A stretch of DNA of 64,000 nucleotides from Halomonas sp. Bachu 37 (GCF_039691755.1 NZ_CP137552.1:1302001-1366000); one strand, 5' to 3'; numbered from the stretch's first letter, positions 25,418 to 34,312 are shown. Notes: a model not told the origin generated them from the letters alone. Numbers and translations are program-made.

Positions 25418-26370
25418 TGACGACAACCAAGACTGAGAAATCCGCCACTCCGCCCACAAAGTGGGAGCGCCTGCGCGACTCCTACCTGTGGTACAGCTTC
25501 AAGCGCGACCGTACCGCCCAGCTCTGCCTGGCGGTATTCATTGCGCTCGTGATAGCGGCATTTGCCGCGCCGCTGCTGGCGCCTACCGACCCCTACGACT
25601 TGCGCCAGATCGACATTCTCGCGTCCGAGCTGCCGCCGTTCTGGATCGACGGAGCCGACGAAAACTATACCCTCGGCACCGACGCCCAGGGCCGCGACCT
25701 GCTATCGATCATCCTCTACGGCACGCGTGTCTCGCTGCTGATCGGCTTCGGCGCCGTCATCCTGCAAGCGTTGCTGGGTGTGACGTTCGGCCTGATGGCG
25801 GGCTACCTGGGCGGCCGAGTGGACGCCATCCTGATGCGCCTGGCCGATATCCAGCTGTCGTTCTCGACCCTGATGGTAGCGATCGTGGTGGGTGCCGTGG
25901 TCAAGGCCACACTCGGCGGTTCGTTCTACAGCCAGTATGCCGTGCTCATGCTGATCCTGATCATCGGCCTGGCCGAATGGCCCCAGTACGCACGTACGGT
26001 GAGAGCCTCGGTACTGGCGGAAAAGAACAAGGAGTATGTCGATGCGGCGCGGGTCATGGGGCTGCGCAGCAAGCGCATCATGTTCCGCCACGTGTTGCCC
26101 AATACGTTGTCTCCCATTTTCGTCATATCCACGGTACAGATCGCCAATGCCATCATTTCGGAAGCGGCGCTCTCGTTTCTGGGGCTCGGCATGCCCGAGA
26201 CCCACCCTTCGCTGGGGTCGCTGATCAAGGCAGGCTTCGACTATATCCAGTCAGGGTCGTGGTGGATCACCTTGATTCCCGGTGCCGTATTGGTGGTGCT
26301 GGTGTTATCGATCAACCTGCTGGGCGATTGGCTGCGTGATGTCATGAACCCGCGTCTGTACAAGAACTGA
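25414..26370 (+). CDS. Peptide ABC transporter permease (DppC/OppC type)
   Basis: A 318-residue permease that pairs with the preceding gene product. The N-terminal cytoplasmic part and first helix are followed by the conserved TDAQGRDLLSIILYGTRVSL block (about 89-108). The EAA loop reads EYVDAARVMGLRSKRIMFRH (about 209-228), and the later APETHPSLG-type segment is GMPETHPSLGSLI. It starts inside the stop of the B-subunit gene (ATGA) and ends 8 bp before the first ATPase. Confidence 0.94.
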   Translation: MMTTTKTEKSATPPTKWERLRDSYLWYSFKRDRTAQLCLAVFIALVIAAFAAPLLAPTDPYDLRQIDILASELPPFWIDGADENYTLGTDAQGRDLLSIILYGTRVSLLIGFGAVILQALLGVTFGLMAGYLGGRVDAILMRLADIQLSFSTLMVAIVVGAVVKATLGGSFYSQYAVLMLILIIGLAEWPQYARTVRASVLAEKNKEYVDAARVMGLRSKRIMFRHVLPNTLSPIFVISTVQIANAIISEAALSFLGLGMPETHPSLGSLIKAGFDYIQSGSWWITLIPGAVLVVLVLSINLLGDWLRDVMNPRLYKN

Positions 26371-26378
26371 GGCCCGCC

Positions 26379-27395
26379 ATGGCACTGCTAGAAGTCACCG
26401 ATCTGGACGTGCGCTTCGCCCTGCGCCAGGGCGAAGTGCGCGCACTGCGCAACGTCAATTTCACTCTGGAGCGCGGCGAGCGCCTAGGAATCGTCGGGGA
26501 GTCCGGGGCGGGCAAGTCGGTCGCGGCCTTTTCCCTGCTCAACCTTATCTCCAAGCCCGGCTTCATCGCAGGGGGCAGCATCCGTTTCGACGGCAAGGAA
26601 CTGAACTCGATGTCGGAGCGCGGCCTGCGCAAGGTTCGCGGCAACCGTATCTCGATGATCTTTCAGGACCCCATGATGACGCTCAATCCGGTGCTCACCA
26701 TCGGCGAGCAGATGGTGGAGTGCCTCAAGGCGCATCGGCGCATCTCATCGAAAGAGGCCCGAGCGATTGCCCTGGACAAGCTGCAGCAGGTCCAGATTCC
26801 GTCACCCGATACCCGGCTGGATCAGTATCCCCACGAACTTTCCGGGGGGATGCGCCAGCGCATCATCATCGCCATCGCCTTGCTGCTCGACCCCGATATC
26901 ATCATCGCCGACGAGCCCACCACCGCCCTGGACGTCACTATCCAGGCGGAAATCATGGCGCTACTGCTGGAGTTGTGCGAACAACACAACGTGGGCCTGA
27001 TTCTGATTACTCACGATCTGGGTGTGGTAAGTCAGGTCACCCAGCGCATGCTGGTCATGTACGCGGGCCGGGTGATCGAGCAGGGCTCCACCCGCGAAAT
27101 CATCAACGACCCGCAGCATCCCTACACCCAAGGGCTCATCAACGCTCTGCCGCAGATGGCGACACCCGGCGAGAAGCTCAACCAGATTCGTGGCAGCATG
27201 CCATCGCTGTCCAACCTGCCCAGCGGTTGCGCCTTCCACCCCCGCTGTGATTTCGTCAATACTGCGGATGGCCGGCCGCGCCCGGCCTGCCTTGAACAAG
27301 TCCCGGGGTTCGTCGATACAGGTAACTGCAGCGTCGCTTGCCACATGGTGGCGGAAATGCTTGAAGATCGCCGCCTGAAGGAGGAAACCACATGA
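26379..27395 (+). CDS. Peptide ABC transporter ATPase (DppD/OppD type)
   Basis: A 338-residue ATPase. Walker A is GESGAGKSVAAF (about 38-49), the Q-loop is in ISMIFQDPMMTLNP, the ABC signature is ELSGGMRQR (about 155-163), and Walker B is DIIIADEPTTALD. The C-terminal oligopeptide-binding extension carries the cysteine set of Dpp/OppD proteins (SGCAFHPRCDF), which in some relatives holds an iron-sulfur cluster. It overlaps the second ATPase gene by 4 bp. Confidence 0.95.
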   Translation: MALLEVTDLDVRFALRQGEVRALRNVNFTLERGERLGIVGESGAGKSVAAFSLLNLISKPGFIAGGSIRFDGKELNSMSERGLRKVRGNRISMIFQDPMMTLNPVLTIGEQMVECLKAHRRISSKEARAIALDKLQQVQIPSPDTRLDQYPHELSGGMRQRIIIAIALLLDPDIIIADEPTTALDVTIQAEIMALLLELCEQHNVGLILITHDLGVVSQVTQRMLVMYAGRVIEQGSTREIINDPQHPYTQGLINALPQMATPGEKLNQIRGSMPSLSNLPSGCAFHPRCDFVNTADGRPRPACLEQVPGFVDTGNCSVACHMVAEMLEDRRLKEETT

Positions 27396-28474
27396 ACGCT
27401 ACTGCCTCGGTGTCCGCTACTTCCCGTATTCCGGCCCATGATATTCCCACCGATAACGAAGAGAGCGCCGACTCGCTGTTGCAGATTCGCAACTTGAAAA
27501 AGCGTTTCTCGCTTTCCGGGGATTTCCTCGAACAGCTGCGTTTCAAGGGCGGCAAGCTGGTACGCCACCAGGAGTACGTACACGCTATCAACGGGGTGAA
27601 CCTCGACATTCATCGCGGCGAGGCGCTATGCGTGGTGGGAGAATCCGGTTGCGGCAAATCCACCGTGGCGCGCACCGTGATGGGGCTGCTGACGCCCTCG
27701 GAAGGTGAGATTCGTTACGCCGGCGAGCGCATCGACAATCTCAGCTCCCGACAGCTCTTGCCCTACCGCAAGCGCATGCAGATGATATTCCAGAATCCTT
27801 ATGCGTCGCTCAACCCGCGCATGACGATTCAACAAACCCTGGAAGAGCCACTTCGCTTGCACCATCCCGACTGGAATCGCCAGCAGATCCAGGACAAGGT
27901 GAGAGAAGTGATGGCTTCGGTGGGGATCGACCCGGACTGGGGCAAGCGTTTCGGCCATGAATTTTCCGGCGGCCAGCGCCAGCGTATCGCCATTGCCCGG
28001 GCATTGGCCGTCGACCCCGAGTTCATCGTCGCCGACGAGCCGATCTCAGCGTTGGATGTGTCGATCCAGGCGCAGGTCCTCAACCTGTTGATGGAAGCGC
28101 AGCAACAGCGCAATCTTACCTATCTGTTCATTACCCATGATCTGGCCGTCGTGGAGCACTTCGGCACACGGGTAGCAGTGATGTACCTGGGCACCGTTTG
28201 CGAGGTGGCTACCACCGCCACCCTGTTTGCCAAGCCGCGTCATCCGTATACTCAAGCGTTGCTCTCGGCGATTCCGCGCCTGGAGGATGATCGTCCGCAG
28301 CACATCCGCCTGGAAGGCGAAGTGCCCACCCCGGTCAATCTGCCTAGCGGTTGCGTGTTCCATGGACGCTGCCCCTATGCCAATACGCGTTGCAAACAGG
28401 AAGTCCCGTTACTGATCACCCAGCAGGATGGCACTCGGGTTGCCTGCCATGCCGTCGAGGAAAATCGAATATGA
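27392..28474 (+). CDS. Peptide ABC transporter ATPase (DppF/OppF type)
   Basis: A 360-residue ATPase forming a heterodimer with the previous product. Walker A is GESGCGKSTVAR, signature FSGGQRQRIAIARAL, Walker B FIVADEPISALD. The C-terminal extension again has a Cys-containing block (SGCVFHGRCPYANTRC). An N-terminal Thr/Ser/Asn-rich leader of about 30 residues is longer than in most F-subunits; an internal start is possible but no better ribosome binding site is seen. It completes a five-gene importer and is followed 41 bp later by a LysR regulator. Confidence 0.94.
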   Translation: MNATASVSATSRIPAHDIPTDNEESADSLLQIRNLKKRFSLSGDFLEQLRFKGGKLVRHQEYVHAINGVNLDIHRGEALCVVGESGCGKSTVARTVMGLLTPSEGEIRYAGERIDNLSSRQLLPYRKRMQMIFQNPYASLNPRMTIQQTLEEPLRLHHPDWNRQQIQDKVREVMASVGIDPDWGKRFGHEFSGGQRQRIAIARALAVDPEFIVADEPISALDVSIQAQVLNLLMEAQQQRNLTYLFITHDLAVVEHFGTRVAVMYLGTVCEVATTATLFAKPRHPYTQALLSAIPRLEDDRPQHIRLEGEVPTPVNLPSGCVFHGRCPYANTRCKQEVPLLITQQDGTRVACHAVEENRI

Positions 28475-28515
28475 GCCATGAAACCGCCACGGACGCTCCC
28501 ACCGAGAGGTAATCA

Positions 28516-29424
28516 ATGGAGATACGCTGGCTTGAAGATTTCATTGCCTTGGCGAGAACACAGCACTTTTCCCGGGCGGCGGAAGACCAGCACGTAACCC
28601 AGCCCACCTTCTCCCGGCGCATCAAGCTGCTGGAGGAGGAGATGGGCGCCACCTTGATCAACCGCCAGACACTGCCGCTCTCCCTGACGCCCGCCGGTGA
28701 GGAATTTCTCACCATGTGCGAACAGGTCACCGACCGTGTGCGCCTGACAAGGGACAGGGTGCGGGAAATCAATGCCGGCCAACAACGGCGTATCATGATT
28801 GCGGCACCTCAAAGTCTGCTGGCTCACTTTCTACCCGGCTGGCTCGAGGCGACAGGCTGGGACACCCGCATTCAACCTTATCTGCGCGCCACCGGCTGGG
28901 TGGCCGGCGATTACTTCCAGGCTCTGGCGCGTGGCGAGTGCGATCTGGCGCTGTGCTATTGGCCGGCCGAGCGCTGCGACCTGGATCTCGACACCAGCGC
29001 ATGCAGCTATCGAGTCATCGGACACGAACGACTGATCGCGGTCACCGCGCCCGATGACGATGGCGAGCCCACCGCCGCGTTGCCGGGTAGTCGAACACAA
29101 CCGGTGCCTTGGCTTGCCTACCCCAAGCGCGGACTGCTCGGCTCCGCCATCAAGACGCATCTTTCGCGACTCTCCCACGCGACGTATCTCACCGCACAGA
29201 GCGAAAACCTCTATGCCGCTGGAATCAAGGAGCTGGTATCGCTGGGCTACGGCATGAGCTGGCTACCCGAGCGCACCGTTCAGGCGGAACTAGCCGACGG
29301 AAAGTTGGTACGTGCCGGCGATTCGCGCTGGGATGTGCCCATGGAACTGCGCCTCTACCGGCATCAAAACCAGCATCATGCCGGTCTCGACGAATTCTGG
29401 GCCAAGGTGCCCTCACCTTCCTGA
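28516..29424 (+). CDS. LysR-family transcriptional regulator
   Basis: A 302-residue regulator. The N-terminal winged helix-turn-helix covers residues 1-60 (LEDFIALARTQHFSRAAEDQ, then QPTFSRRIKLLEEEMG). The C-terminal effector domain has the two-lobed pattern of the family. It lies in the same direction as the peptide transporter and pepQ, which differs from the common divergent layout; it may control these neighbours (inference). The effector is unknown. Confidence 0.88.
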   Translation: MEIRWLEDFIALARTQHFSRAAEDQHVTQPTFSRRIKLLEEEMGATLINRQTLPLSLTPAGEEFLTMCEQVTDRVRLTRDRVREINAGQQRRIMIAAPQSLLAHFLPGWLEATGWDTRIQPYLRATGWVAGDYFQALARGECDLALCYWPAERCDLDLDTSACSYRVIGHERLIAVTAPDDDGEPTAALPGSRTQPVPWLAYPKRGLLGSAIKTHLSRLSHATYLTAQSENLYAAGIKELVSLGYGMSWLPERTVQAELADGKLVRAGDSRWDVPMELRLYRHQNQHHAGLDEFWAKVPSPS

Positions 29425-29461
29425 GACCAGGCTCAAACCTGGCGGACAACTGGATTCCGAC

Positions 29462-30760
29462 ATGCTAGATACATTGCACACTCTACATCAGCAACACTTG
29501 GACCGCCTGCAAACCGCTTACGCCGAGCTGCTGAACCGCCACGGCTACGATGCTGTCATTCTCTACAGCGGTCACTCGACGGCCAATTTTGCCGATGACC
29601 AACATCCCTCCTTCGCTACATTCGGCCATTTCATGCACTGGTTGCCCATGGCAGAGGTACAGCACAGCTGGCTGGTGATCCAGCCGGGCCAGGCGCCGCG
29701 ACTGGTGCTTCATGCACCAGCTGATTTCTGGCATTCCGCCACCGTTCTGCCAGACGAACCCTGGGTCTCGGCCTTCACGGTGGAATACCAGGCAAGCCCC
29801 GGCCTGCCCACCGGGCTGCCCCGCCGCCTGGCAGCGATCGGCGATATTCCCGACGCCTGGGCGACAAAACTCGGTGCCGACAACAATCCTGTCTCACTGG
29901 TAACGGCACTGGACGAGCTGCGCATGGTCAAGGACGAGTACGAAATCGCCTGCCTGCGCGAAGCCAATCGCCTGGCGATGCAAGGGCACCTTGCAGCGGC
30001 CGAAGCCTTTCATCGGGACACCGCCGAACTGGATATCCAACTGGCCTACCTAGGCGCCAGCCGCCAGCGGGAGTCGGCGGTGCCGTACCAGAATATCGTC
30101 GGGCTCAACCAGCATGGCGGCGTGTTGCACTATCAGCACTACGAACTGGATGCCCCCGCGGCCCGCCGCAGCTTGCTGGTCGACGCTGGCCGCCGTTATC
30201 GCGGCTACTGCGCCGATATCACCCGCACCCATGCGGGAAACGATGCGCCCGATGATTTCAGTGCGTTGATCCAGTCCATGCACGGCTTGAAGGATGATCT
30301 GATCAATGCCGTCAAGCCTGGGGTCGATTTCATCGACCTGCACCTCAACATGCATCAACAGCTGGGGAATATTCTCTTGCGCCACGGGCTGATCTCGGGC
30401 TCTGCCGAAAGTGCTGTGGAAACGGGTATCACCCGGGCATTCTGTCCGCATGGCCTGGGGCATTCGCTGGGCTTGCAGGTCCACGATGTCGCCGGGTTGC
30501 GCCATCCCGACGGCTCGCCTTCCCCCGCCCCGCCGCAACATCCCGCCCTGCGCCTGACCCGTGAGTTGACACCGGGAATGGTAGTGACGATCGAACCCGG
30601 CCTGTATTTCATTCCCATGCTGCTGGAACCGCTGCGCAATACACAAGCAGGCGGTCTCATCCAGTGGGAACAAGTCCAGCGCTTGGCGCCGTGCGGCGGT
30701 ATCCGCATCGAGGACAATATCGCGGTTACCGCACACGGACGGGACAACCTGACCGCTTGA
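29462..30760 (+). CDS. pepQ: Xaa-Pro dipeptidase (prolidase), M24 family
   Basis: A 432-residue cytoplasmic metallopeptidase that splits X-Pro dipeptides, close to the 443 residues of E. coli PepQ. The start MLDTLHTLHQQHLDRLQTAY is the family's N-terminal helix; the ATG at 29462 is used and the in-frame upstream extension lies inside the LysR gene. The binuclear metal site is present: Asp in LVDAGRRYRGYCADITRTH (two Asp), His in HGLGHSLGLQVHD, Glu in TIEPGLYF and Glu in GGIRIEDN. With the transporter upstream it forms a plausible import-and-cleave unit for proline-containing peptides, useful for osmolyte supply (inference). Confidence 0.93.
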   Translation: MLDTLHTLHQQHLDRLQTAYAELLNRHGYDAVILYSGHSTANFADDQHPSFATFGHFMHWLPMAEVQHSWLVIQPGQAPRLVLHAPADFWHSATVLPDEPWVSAFTVEYQASPGLPTGLPRRLAAIGDIPDAWATKLGADNNPVSLVTALDELRMVKDEYEIACLREANRLAMQGHLAAAEAFHRDTAELDIQLAYLGASRQRESAVPYQNIVGLNQHGGVLHYQHYELDAPAARRSLLVDAGRRYRGYCADITRTHAGNDAPDDFSALIQSMHGLKDDLINAVKPGVDFIDLHLNMHQQLGNILLRHGLISGSAESAVETGITRAFCPHGLGHSLGLQVHDVAGLRHPDGSPSPAPPQHPALRLTRELTPGMVVTIEPGLYFIPMLLEPLRNTQAGGLIQWEQVQRLAPCGGIRIEDNIAVTAHGRDNLTA

Positions 30761-30850
30761 GTCTCGGCAGTCGCTGTAAGCAGTCGTGATAAGTGTGCGA
30801 ATACACGCCGGCTCTACTTTTGAAGAATCGCGTTGCCGAGTATCAGGTAT

Positions 30851-30875
30851 AAAAAAAGGTCCCCCGAAGGGGACC
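30851..30875 (-). terminator. Orphan minus-strand rho-independent terminator
   Basis: Read on the minus strand: GGTCCCC, loop TTCG, GGGGACC, then seven Ts. A 7-bp GC-rich stem with a UUCG tetraloop and T7 tail is close to ideal. On the plus strand no T-tract follows, so it would not stop pepQ. No annotated minus-strand gene lies upstream of it for 3.4 kb, which implies a short unrecognised transcript. Confidence 0.8.
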
Positions 30876-30902
30876 AGGTTGGAGCACGCCAGCTCACTCG
30901 GT

Positions 30903-30995
30903 TTATCGCTTGCCGCTCCAGGGCGGCGGTGCGATGTAGGCGTTGAAGAGGCGATGGGTATTGTGTTGTTGGACCTATCGTCTCCACTTCGCCAT
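30903..30995 (-). pseudogene. 30-codon small ORF with in-frame amber codon
   Basis: The minus strand reads MAKWRR, then TAG, then a continuous frame through VQQHNTHRLFNA and YIAPPPWSGKR to TAA at 30905-30903. The amber at 30977-30975 would be a CAG Gln codon with one C-to-T change. The basic start and the proline-rich ending look protein-like, but the length is too short for composition to be decisive. It may be a decayed small gene, a sequencing error, or chance. An AGG 5 bases before the ATG is a weak ribosome binding site. Confidence 0.3.
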
Positions 30996-31278
30996 TTGCC
31001 TATTACCAAGCGATTGGCGTGCCACTGTATTAAAATTATTTAATTATCAATTGATTAGACACATATCCAACTAAACCTTTCGGGACACCTCTGTACAAAC
31101 AAGATAATAGCGCACCAGAGCAGTTCATTTTTTAGACGTGCTGCCTTACAGCGAAGCAGACAACGCCAGCCGGCTGCATTCACTGGTTTCCAGGCAAGTC
31201 ACCTTCCTTGGCCTGGCGCGGCACCCTCACGTACACTTGTTTGAACTTTTTTATCTTTCAGCAAGCTGAGGCACCCCA

Positions 31279-32133
31279 ATGGCGTTTGAATCCACCTCTT
31301 CCTATATTGCTACCAGCGCGCTCAAGCAAGCGGTTAACGCTGCCGTCGTACTCGAGCGGCCGCTCTTGATCAAAGGCGAACCGGGCACCGGCAAGACCCT
31401 GCTCGCTGAAGAACTGGCCTCCTCTCTGGGCACCCGATTGATCACCTGGCATATAAAGTCCAGCACCAAGGCTGCCCAGGGGCTATACGAGTACGATGCA
31501 GTAAGCCGCCTGCGCGATTCGCAACTGGGCGTCGAGGGCGTCGAGAACGTCGCCAACTACATCAAGCCCGGCAAGTTGTGGGAAGCCTTCACCGCAGGTG
31601 AACGAGTGGTTCTGCTGATCGACGAGATCGACAAGGCCGATATCGAATTCCCCAACGACCTGCTCCAGGAACTGGATCGCATGGAGTTTCATGTCTACGA
31701 AACCGGCGAAACCATCCGTGCCGAGCAGCGCCCGATCATCGTGATCACCTCAAACAACGAGAAAGAGCTGCCCGACGCCTTTCTGCGCCGCTGCTTTTTC
31801 CACTACATCGAATTCCCCGACCGCGACACCATGCAGGCGATCGTCGATGTTCACTTCCCCGATATCGCGCCCAGGCTGGTCAGCGAAGCGCTTGAAGTCT
31901 TCTTCGATCTACGCGCCGCCCCGGGCTTGAAGAAAAAGCCCTCCACTTCGGAGCTGGTCGACTGGCTGAAGCTGCTGATGGCTGACGAACTGGCCCAGGA
32001 AGCTCTCTACAATCGCGACCCGGTAAAAGCGCTTCCCCCCATGGCAGGCGCTTTGGTCAAGAACGAGCAGGATACCCAATTGCTGGAGCGCCTGGCCTTC
32101 ATGCTGCGCCGCCAGAAAGGCACGGGCCGTTAA
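31279..32133 (+). CDS. MoxR-type AAA+ ATPase
   Basis: A 284-residue AAA+ ATPase. Walker A is GEPGTGKTLLAEEL (about 34-47), Walker B VVLLIDEIDKAD (about 112-123), sensor 1 VITSNNEKELPD, and the arginine finger region DAFLRRCFF. It belongs to the MoxR branch that works with von Willebrand factor A proteins, and such a protein is encoded 3 bp downstream. MoxR pairs act as chaperones in metal insertion or maturation of enzyme complexes; the client here is not evident. Confidence 0.93.
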   Translation: MAFESTSSYIATSALKQAVNAAVVLERPLLIKGEPGTGKTLLAEELASSLGTRLITWHIKSSTKAAQGLYEYDAVSRLRDSQLGVEGVENVANYIKPGKLWEAFTAGERVVLLIDEIDKADIEFPNDLLQELDRMEFHVYETGETIRAEQRPIIVITSNNEKELPDAFLRRCFFHYIEFPDRDTMQAIVDVHFPDIAPRLVSEALEVFFDLRAAPGLKKKPSTSELVDWLKLLMADELAQEALYNRDPVKALPPMAGALVKNEQDTQLLERLAFMLRRQKGTGR

Positions 32134-32136
32134 GCC

Positions 32137-33315
32137 ATGTTTATCGGACTGTTCGATACATTGAAGCGCGCCGGTGTTCCGGTGTCGCTGCGCGAGCTGC
32201 TGGACCTTCACTCAGTGGTAGAGCGCGGCGTGGTATTCGCCGATATGGAGGCGTTCTATCAGGTGGCACGCACCGTCATGGTCAAGGACGAGCGCCATTT
32301 CGACCGCTTCGATCGCGCCTTCGCCGCCTGGTTCAAGGGGCTCGAGGACATGGACGCCGCCATCGAGGCGCTGATCCCCGATGACTGGCTACGCCGCGAG
32401 TTCGAGAAACAGCTTACCCACGAAGAGAAAGCCAAGATTGAATCCCTGGGCGGCCTGGAACAGTTGATCGAGACGTTCAAGAAGCGCCTGGAAGAGCAAA
32501 AGGAGCGCCACGCCGGCGGCAACAAGTGGATCGGCACCGGCGGTACCAGCCCCTTCGGCGCCTACGGCTACAATCCCGAAGGTATCCGAATTGGCCAGGA
32601 GGGCTCGCGTCACAGACGGGCGACAAAAGTATGGGACGAACGGCGTTTTCGCGACTACGACGACTCACTGGAACTCGGCACCCGTAATATCAAGATGGCG
32701 CTGCGTCGGCTGCGCAAGTTCGCCCGCCAGGGCGCGGCCGAGGAGTTTGACGTCGACAGCACCATTCGCGAGACCGCCCGCGACGCGGGGCTTTTGAACG
32801 TGCAGATGCGTCCCGAGCGGCACAACACAGTAAAGGTACTATTGTTTCTGGATGTCGGCGGCTCGATGGATGACCATATTCGTGTCTGCGAAGAGCTTTT
32901 CTCCGCCGCCCGTTCAGAGTTCAAGCATCTGGAGCACTTTTACTTTCACAACTGCCTGTACGAGGGCGTGTGGCGCAATAATCTTCGCCGCGGCAACGAG
33001 CGCATTCCCACCATAGATGTACTGCACACCTACGGCGCGGATTATCAGGTGGTAATCGTCGGCGATGCCGCCATGTCGCCCTACGAGATCACTCACCGGG
33101 GCGGCAGCGTCGAGCACTTCAACGATGAAGCCGGCGGCGTATGGCTCAAGCGCCTGACGGAGAAGTTCCCGCGCCTGGCCTGGCTCAACCCCATGCCTCC
33201 TCGCGCCTGGGAATATACCTATTCGACCCAGCTGATCCGAGAGCTGATCGAAGACCGCATGTACCCCATGACATTGGAAGGATTGGAAGATGCGATGCGA
33301 GAATTAGCCAAATAG
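32137..33315 (+). CDS. VWA-domain protein, CoxE-like partner of MoxR
   Basis: A 392-residue protein with a basic, helical N-terminal half (charged segments about 80-130 and a Gly/Thr-rich stretch around 128-150) and a C-terminal VWA domain. The metal-ion-dependent adhesion site appears as FLDVGGSMDDH (DxGxS form, about 233-243), with later Thr and Asp residues in PTIDVLHTYGADYQVVIVGDA. CoxE-like proteins are encoded next to MoxR ATPases and are thought to dock the ATPase on its client. The MIDAS has Gly where many VWA domains have Ser (DxSxS), as is usual in this subfamily. Confidence 0.9.
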   Translation: MFIGLFDTLKRAGVPVSLRELLDLHSVVERGVVFADMEAFYQVARTVMVKDERHFDRFDRAFAAWFKGLEDMDAAIEALIPDDWLRREFEKQLTHEEKAKIESLGGLEQLIETFKKRLEEQKERHAGGNKWIGTGGTSPFGAYGYNPEGIRIGQEGSRHRRATKVWDERRFRDYDDSLELGTRNIKMALRRLRKFARQGAAEEFDVDSTIRETARDAGLLNVQMRPERHNTVKVLLFLDVGGSMDDHIRVCEELFSAARSEFKHLEHFYFHNCLYEGVWRNNLRRGNERIPTIDVLHTYGADYQVVIVGDAAMSPYEITHRGGSVEHFNDEAGGVWLKRLTEKFPRLAWLNPMPPRAWEYTYSTQLIRELIEDRMYPMTLEGLEDAMRELAK

Positions 33316-33408
33316 CCCTTTTCTTCTTCTTGCCGCTTGTGCTGCGTTTTGCATTCTCGTCAATCTTGACTAGTTTGAAGATGCACACCAACACAAGGAG
33401 AGGTAGGT

Positions 33409-34233
33409 ATGAAAAAGACAGCATTAGCAATCGCGATCGGTGCCGTATTTTCGGGCTTTTCTGGAAGCCTGCTGGCCACAGAACAGCAGAGCACCGATGA
33501 ACAGCGTAGCGAAGCCAATTCAGTTACTCAGCAGGATGCTCAGCAAACCCAGGGCAGCACCCAGTCTCAGCAGGAAGAGACACAGATAAGAGTCGAAGAG
33601 GAACCGGCCGATGTGGAGGTGGAGCAAGGTGCCCCTGATGTAAACGTGGATCAGGAGCCGCCCGAGGTCACCATTGAGCAACCCAAGCCTGAGGTCAACA
33701 TCACTCAGCCGGAGCCCAATGTAGTAATCGATCAGGCCGAACCGAATGTGTCGGTTGAAGAGCAGGGTGAGCCGGAAGTCAATGTCGAGCGTTCGGGAGA
33801 GCCTGATGTAAGCGTTGAACAGACGGAAATGGAATCCGATGAGCAAGAGCAGGAACGTCAACGTGAGCAAGACGAGCAGCAGCAGAGCCAGAGCACTCAG
33901 GGTGGCCAGGATCTGATGGCCATGACGGCAAGTGACTTTGAAGGCGCGACTGTCCACAACGAGGATGGCCAGGAGATCGGTGAAGTTCAGCATATCGCGC
34001 TGGATACCCGTGACAACAGCCTTTATGCCATTGTCTCCGTCGGCGGTTTCTGGGGTATCGGCAGCTCCGATATCGCACTGCCAATGGACGAGATGGAACG
34101 CCAGGGTGATCGCCTCGTCATGCAGACCACTCGTGACGAAGACGAAATCGAAGATTCCGCTAACGAGTACGATGAAGCCAACTATCGTGAAGTGGAAGGT
34201 AACACTACTCTATCCGAAGCGGATCAAAGCTGA
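33409..34233 (+). CDS. Exported PRC-barrel protein with acidic beta-repeat region
   Basis: A 274-residue exported protein. Residues 1-24 are a signal peptide (cleavage after LLAT or nearby). Residues 25-60 are Gln/Ser/Thr-rich. Residues about 66-140 contain eight 9-10-residue repeats of the type PEVNV-(E/D/T)-Q, alternating acidic and hydrophobic residues, a pattern suited to an extended beta or solenoid structure. A Glu/Gln-rich linker (140-166) leads to a PRC-barrel domain (about 174-250: FEGATVHNEDGQEIGEVQHI). Very acidic overall, as is common for extracytoplasmic proteins of halophiles. Function unknown; probably periplasmic stress or envelope role (inference). Confidence 0.85.
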   Translation: MKKTALAIAIGAVFSGFSGSLLATEQQSTDEQRSEANSVTQQDAQQTQGSTQSQQEETQIRVEEEPADVEVEQGAPDVNVDQEPPEVTIEQPKPEVNITQPEPNVVIDQAEPNVSVEEQGEPEVNVERSGEPDVSVEQTEMESDEQEQERQREQDEQQQSQSTQGGQDLMAMTASDFEGATVHNEDGQEIGEVQHIALDTRDNSLYAIVSVGGFWGIGSSDIALPMDEMERQGDRLVMQTTRDEDEIEDSANEYDEANYREVEGNTTLSEADQS

Positions 34234-34261
34234 TCTCAGCTCATAGTGCTGAATTATGAAC

Positions 34262-34289
34262 AAGGCAAGGCCATTGGCCTTGCCTTTTT
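34262..34289 (+). terminator. Rho-independent terminator after the PRC-barrel gene
   Basis: AAGGCAAGGCC (34262-34272), loop ATT, GGCCTTGCCTT (34276-34286) followed by TTT. An 11-bp perfect stem 29 bp after the stop codon. The left-hand A bases are too few for strong activity on the minus strand, although a convergent gene ends at 34313. Confidence 0.9.
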
Positions 34290-34312
34290 ATTGCGCTCAA
34301 CAAAACGTCGTT

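Larger units (their letters stand above)
30851..31060 (-). ncRNA. Candidate small transcript ending at the orphan terminator
   Basis: Inferred from the terminator at 30851-30875 and a possible minus-strand promoter with GATAAT as -10 and TTGGAT as -35, 16 bp apart, between about 31050 and 31075. The transcript would be roughly 170-200 nt. It could act as a small RNA or as the mRNA of a 30-codon reading frame. The -35 match is poor and no RNA family is recognised, so this remains a candidate. Confidence 0.3.
30761..31278. other. 518-bp intergenic region between pepQ and moxR
   Basis: No convincing plus-strand gene. It contains a strong minus-oriented terminator (30851-30875) and a short minus-strand reading frame with an amber codon (30903-30995), described separately. 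An AT-rich stretch (31030-31075) could hold promoters for either strand. A ribosome binding site for moxR is weak (TGAGG 11 bases upstream). Confidence 0.5.

Noticed and set aside
30786..31043. 85-codon open frame on the plus strand
   Set aside because: It runs through the A7 tract and terminator hairpin, has no ribosome binding site and no recognisable composition.
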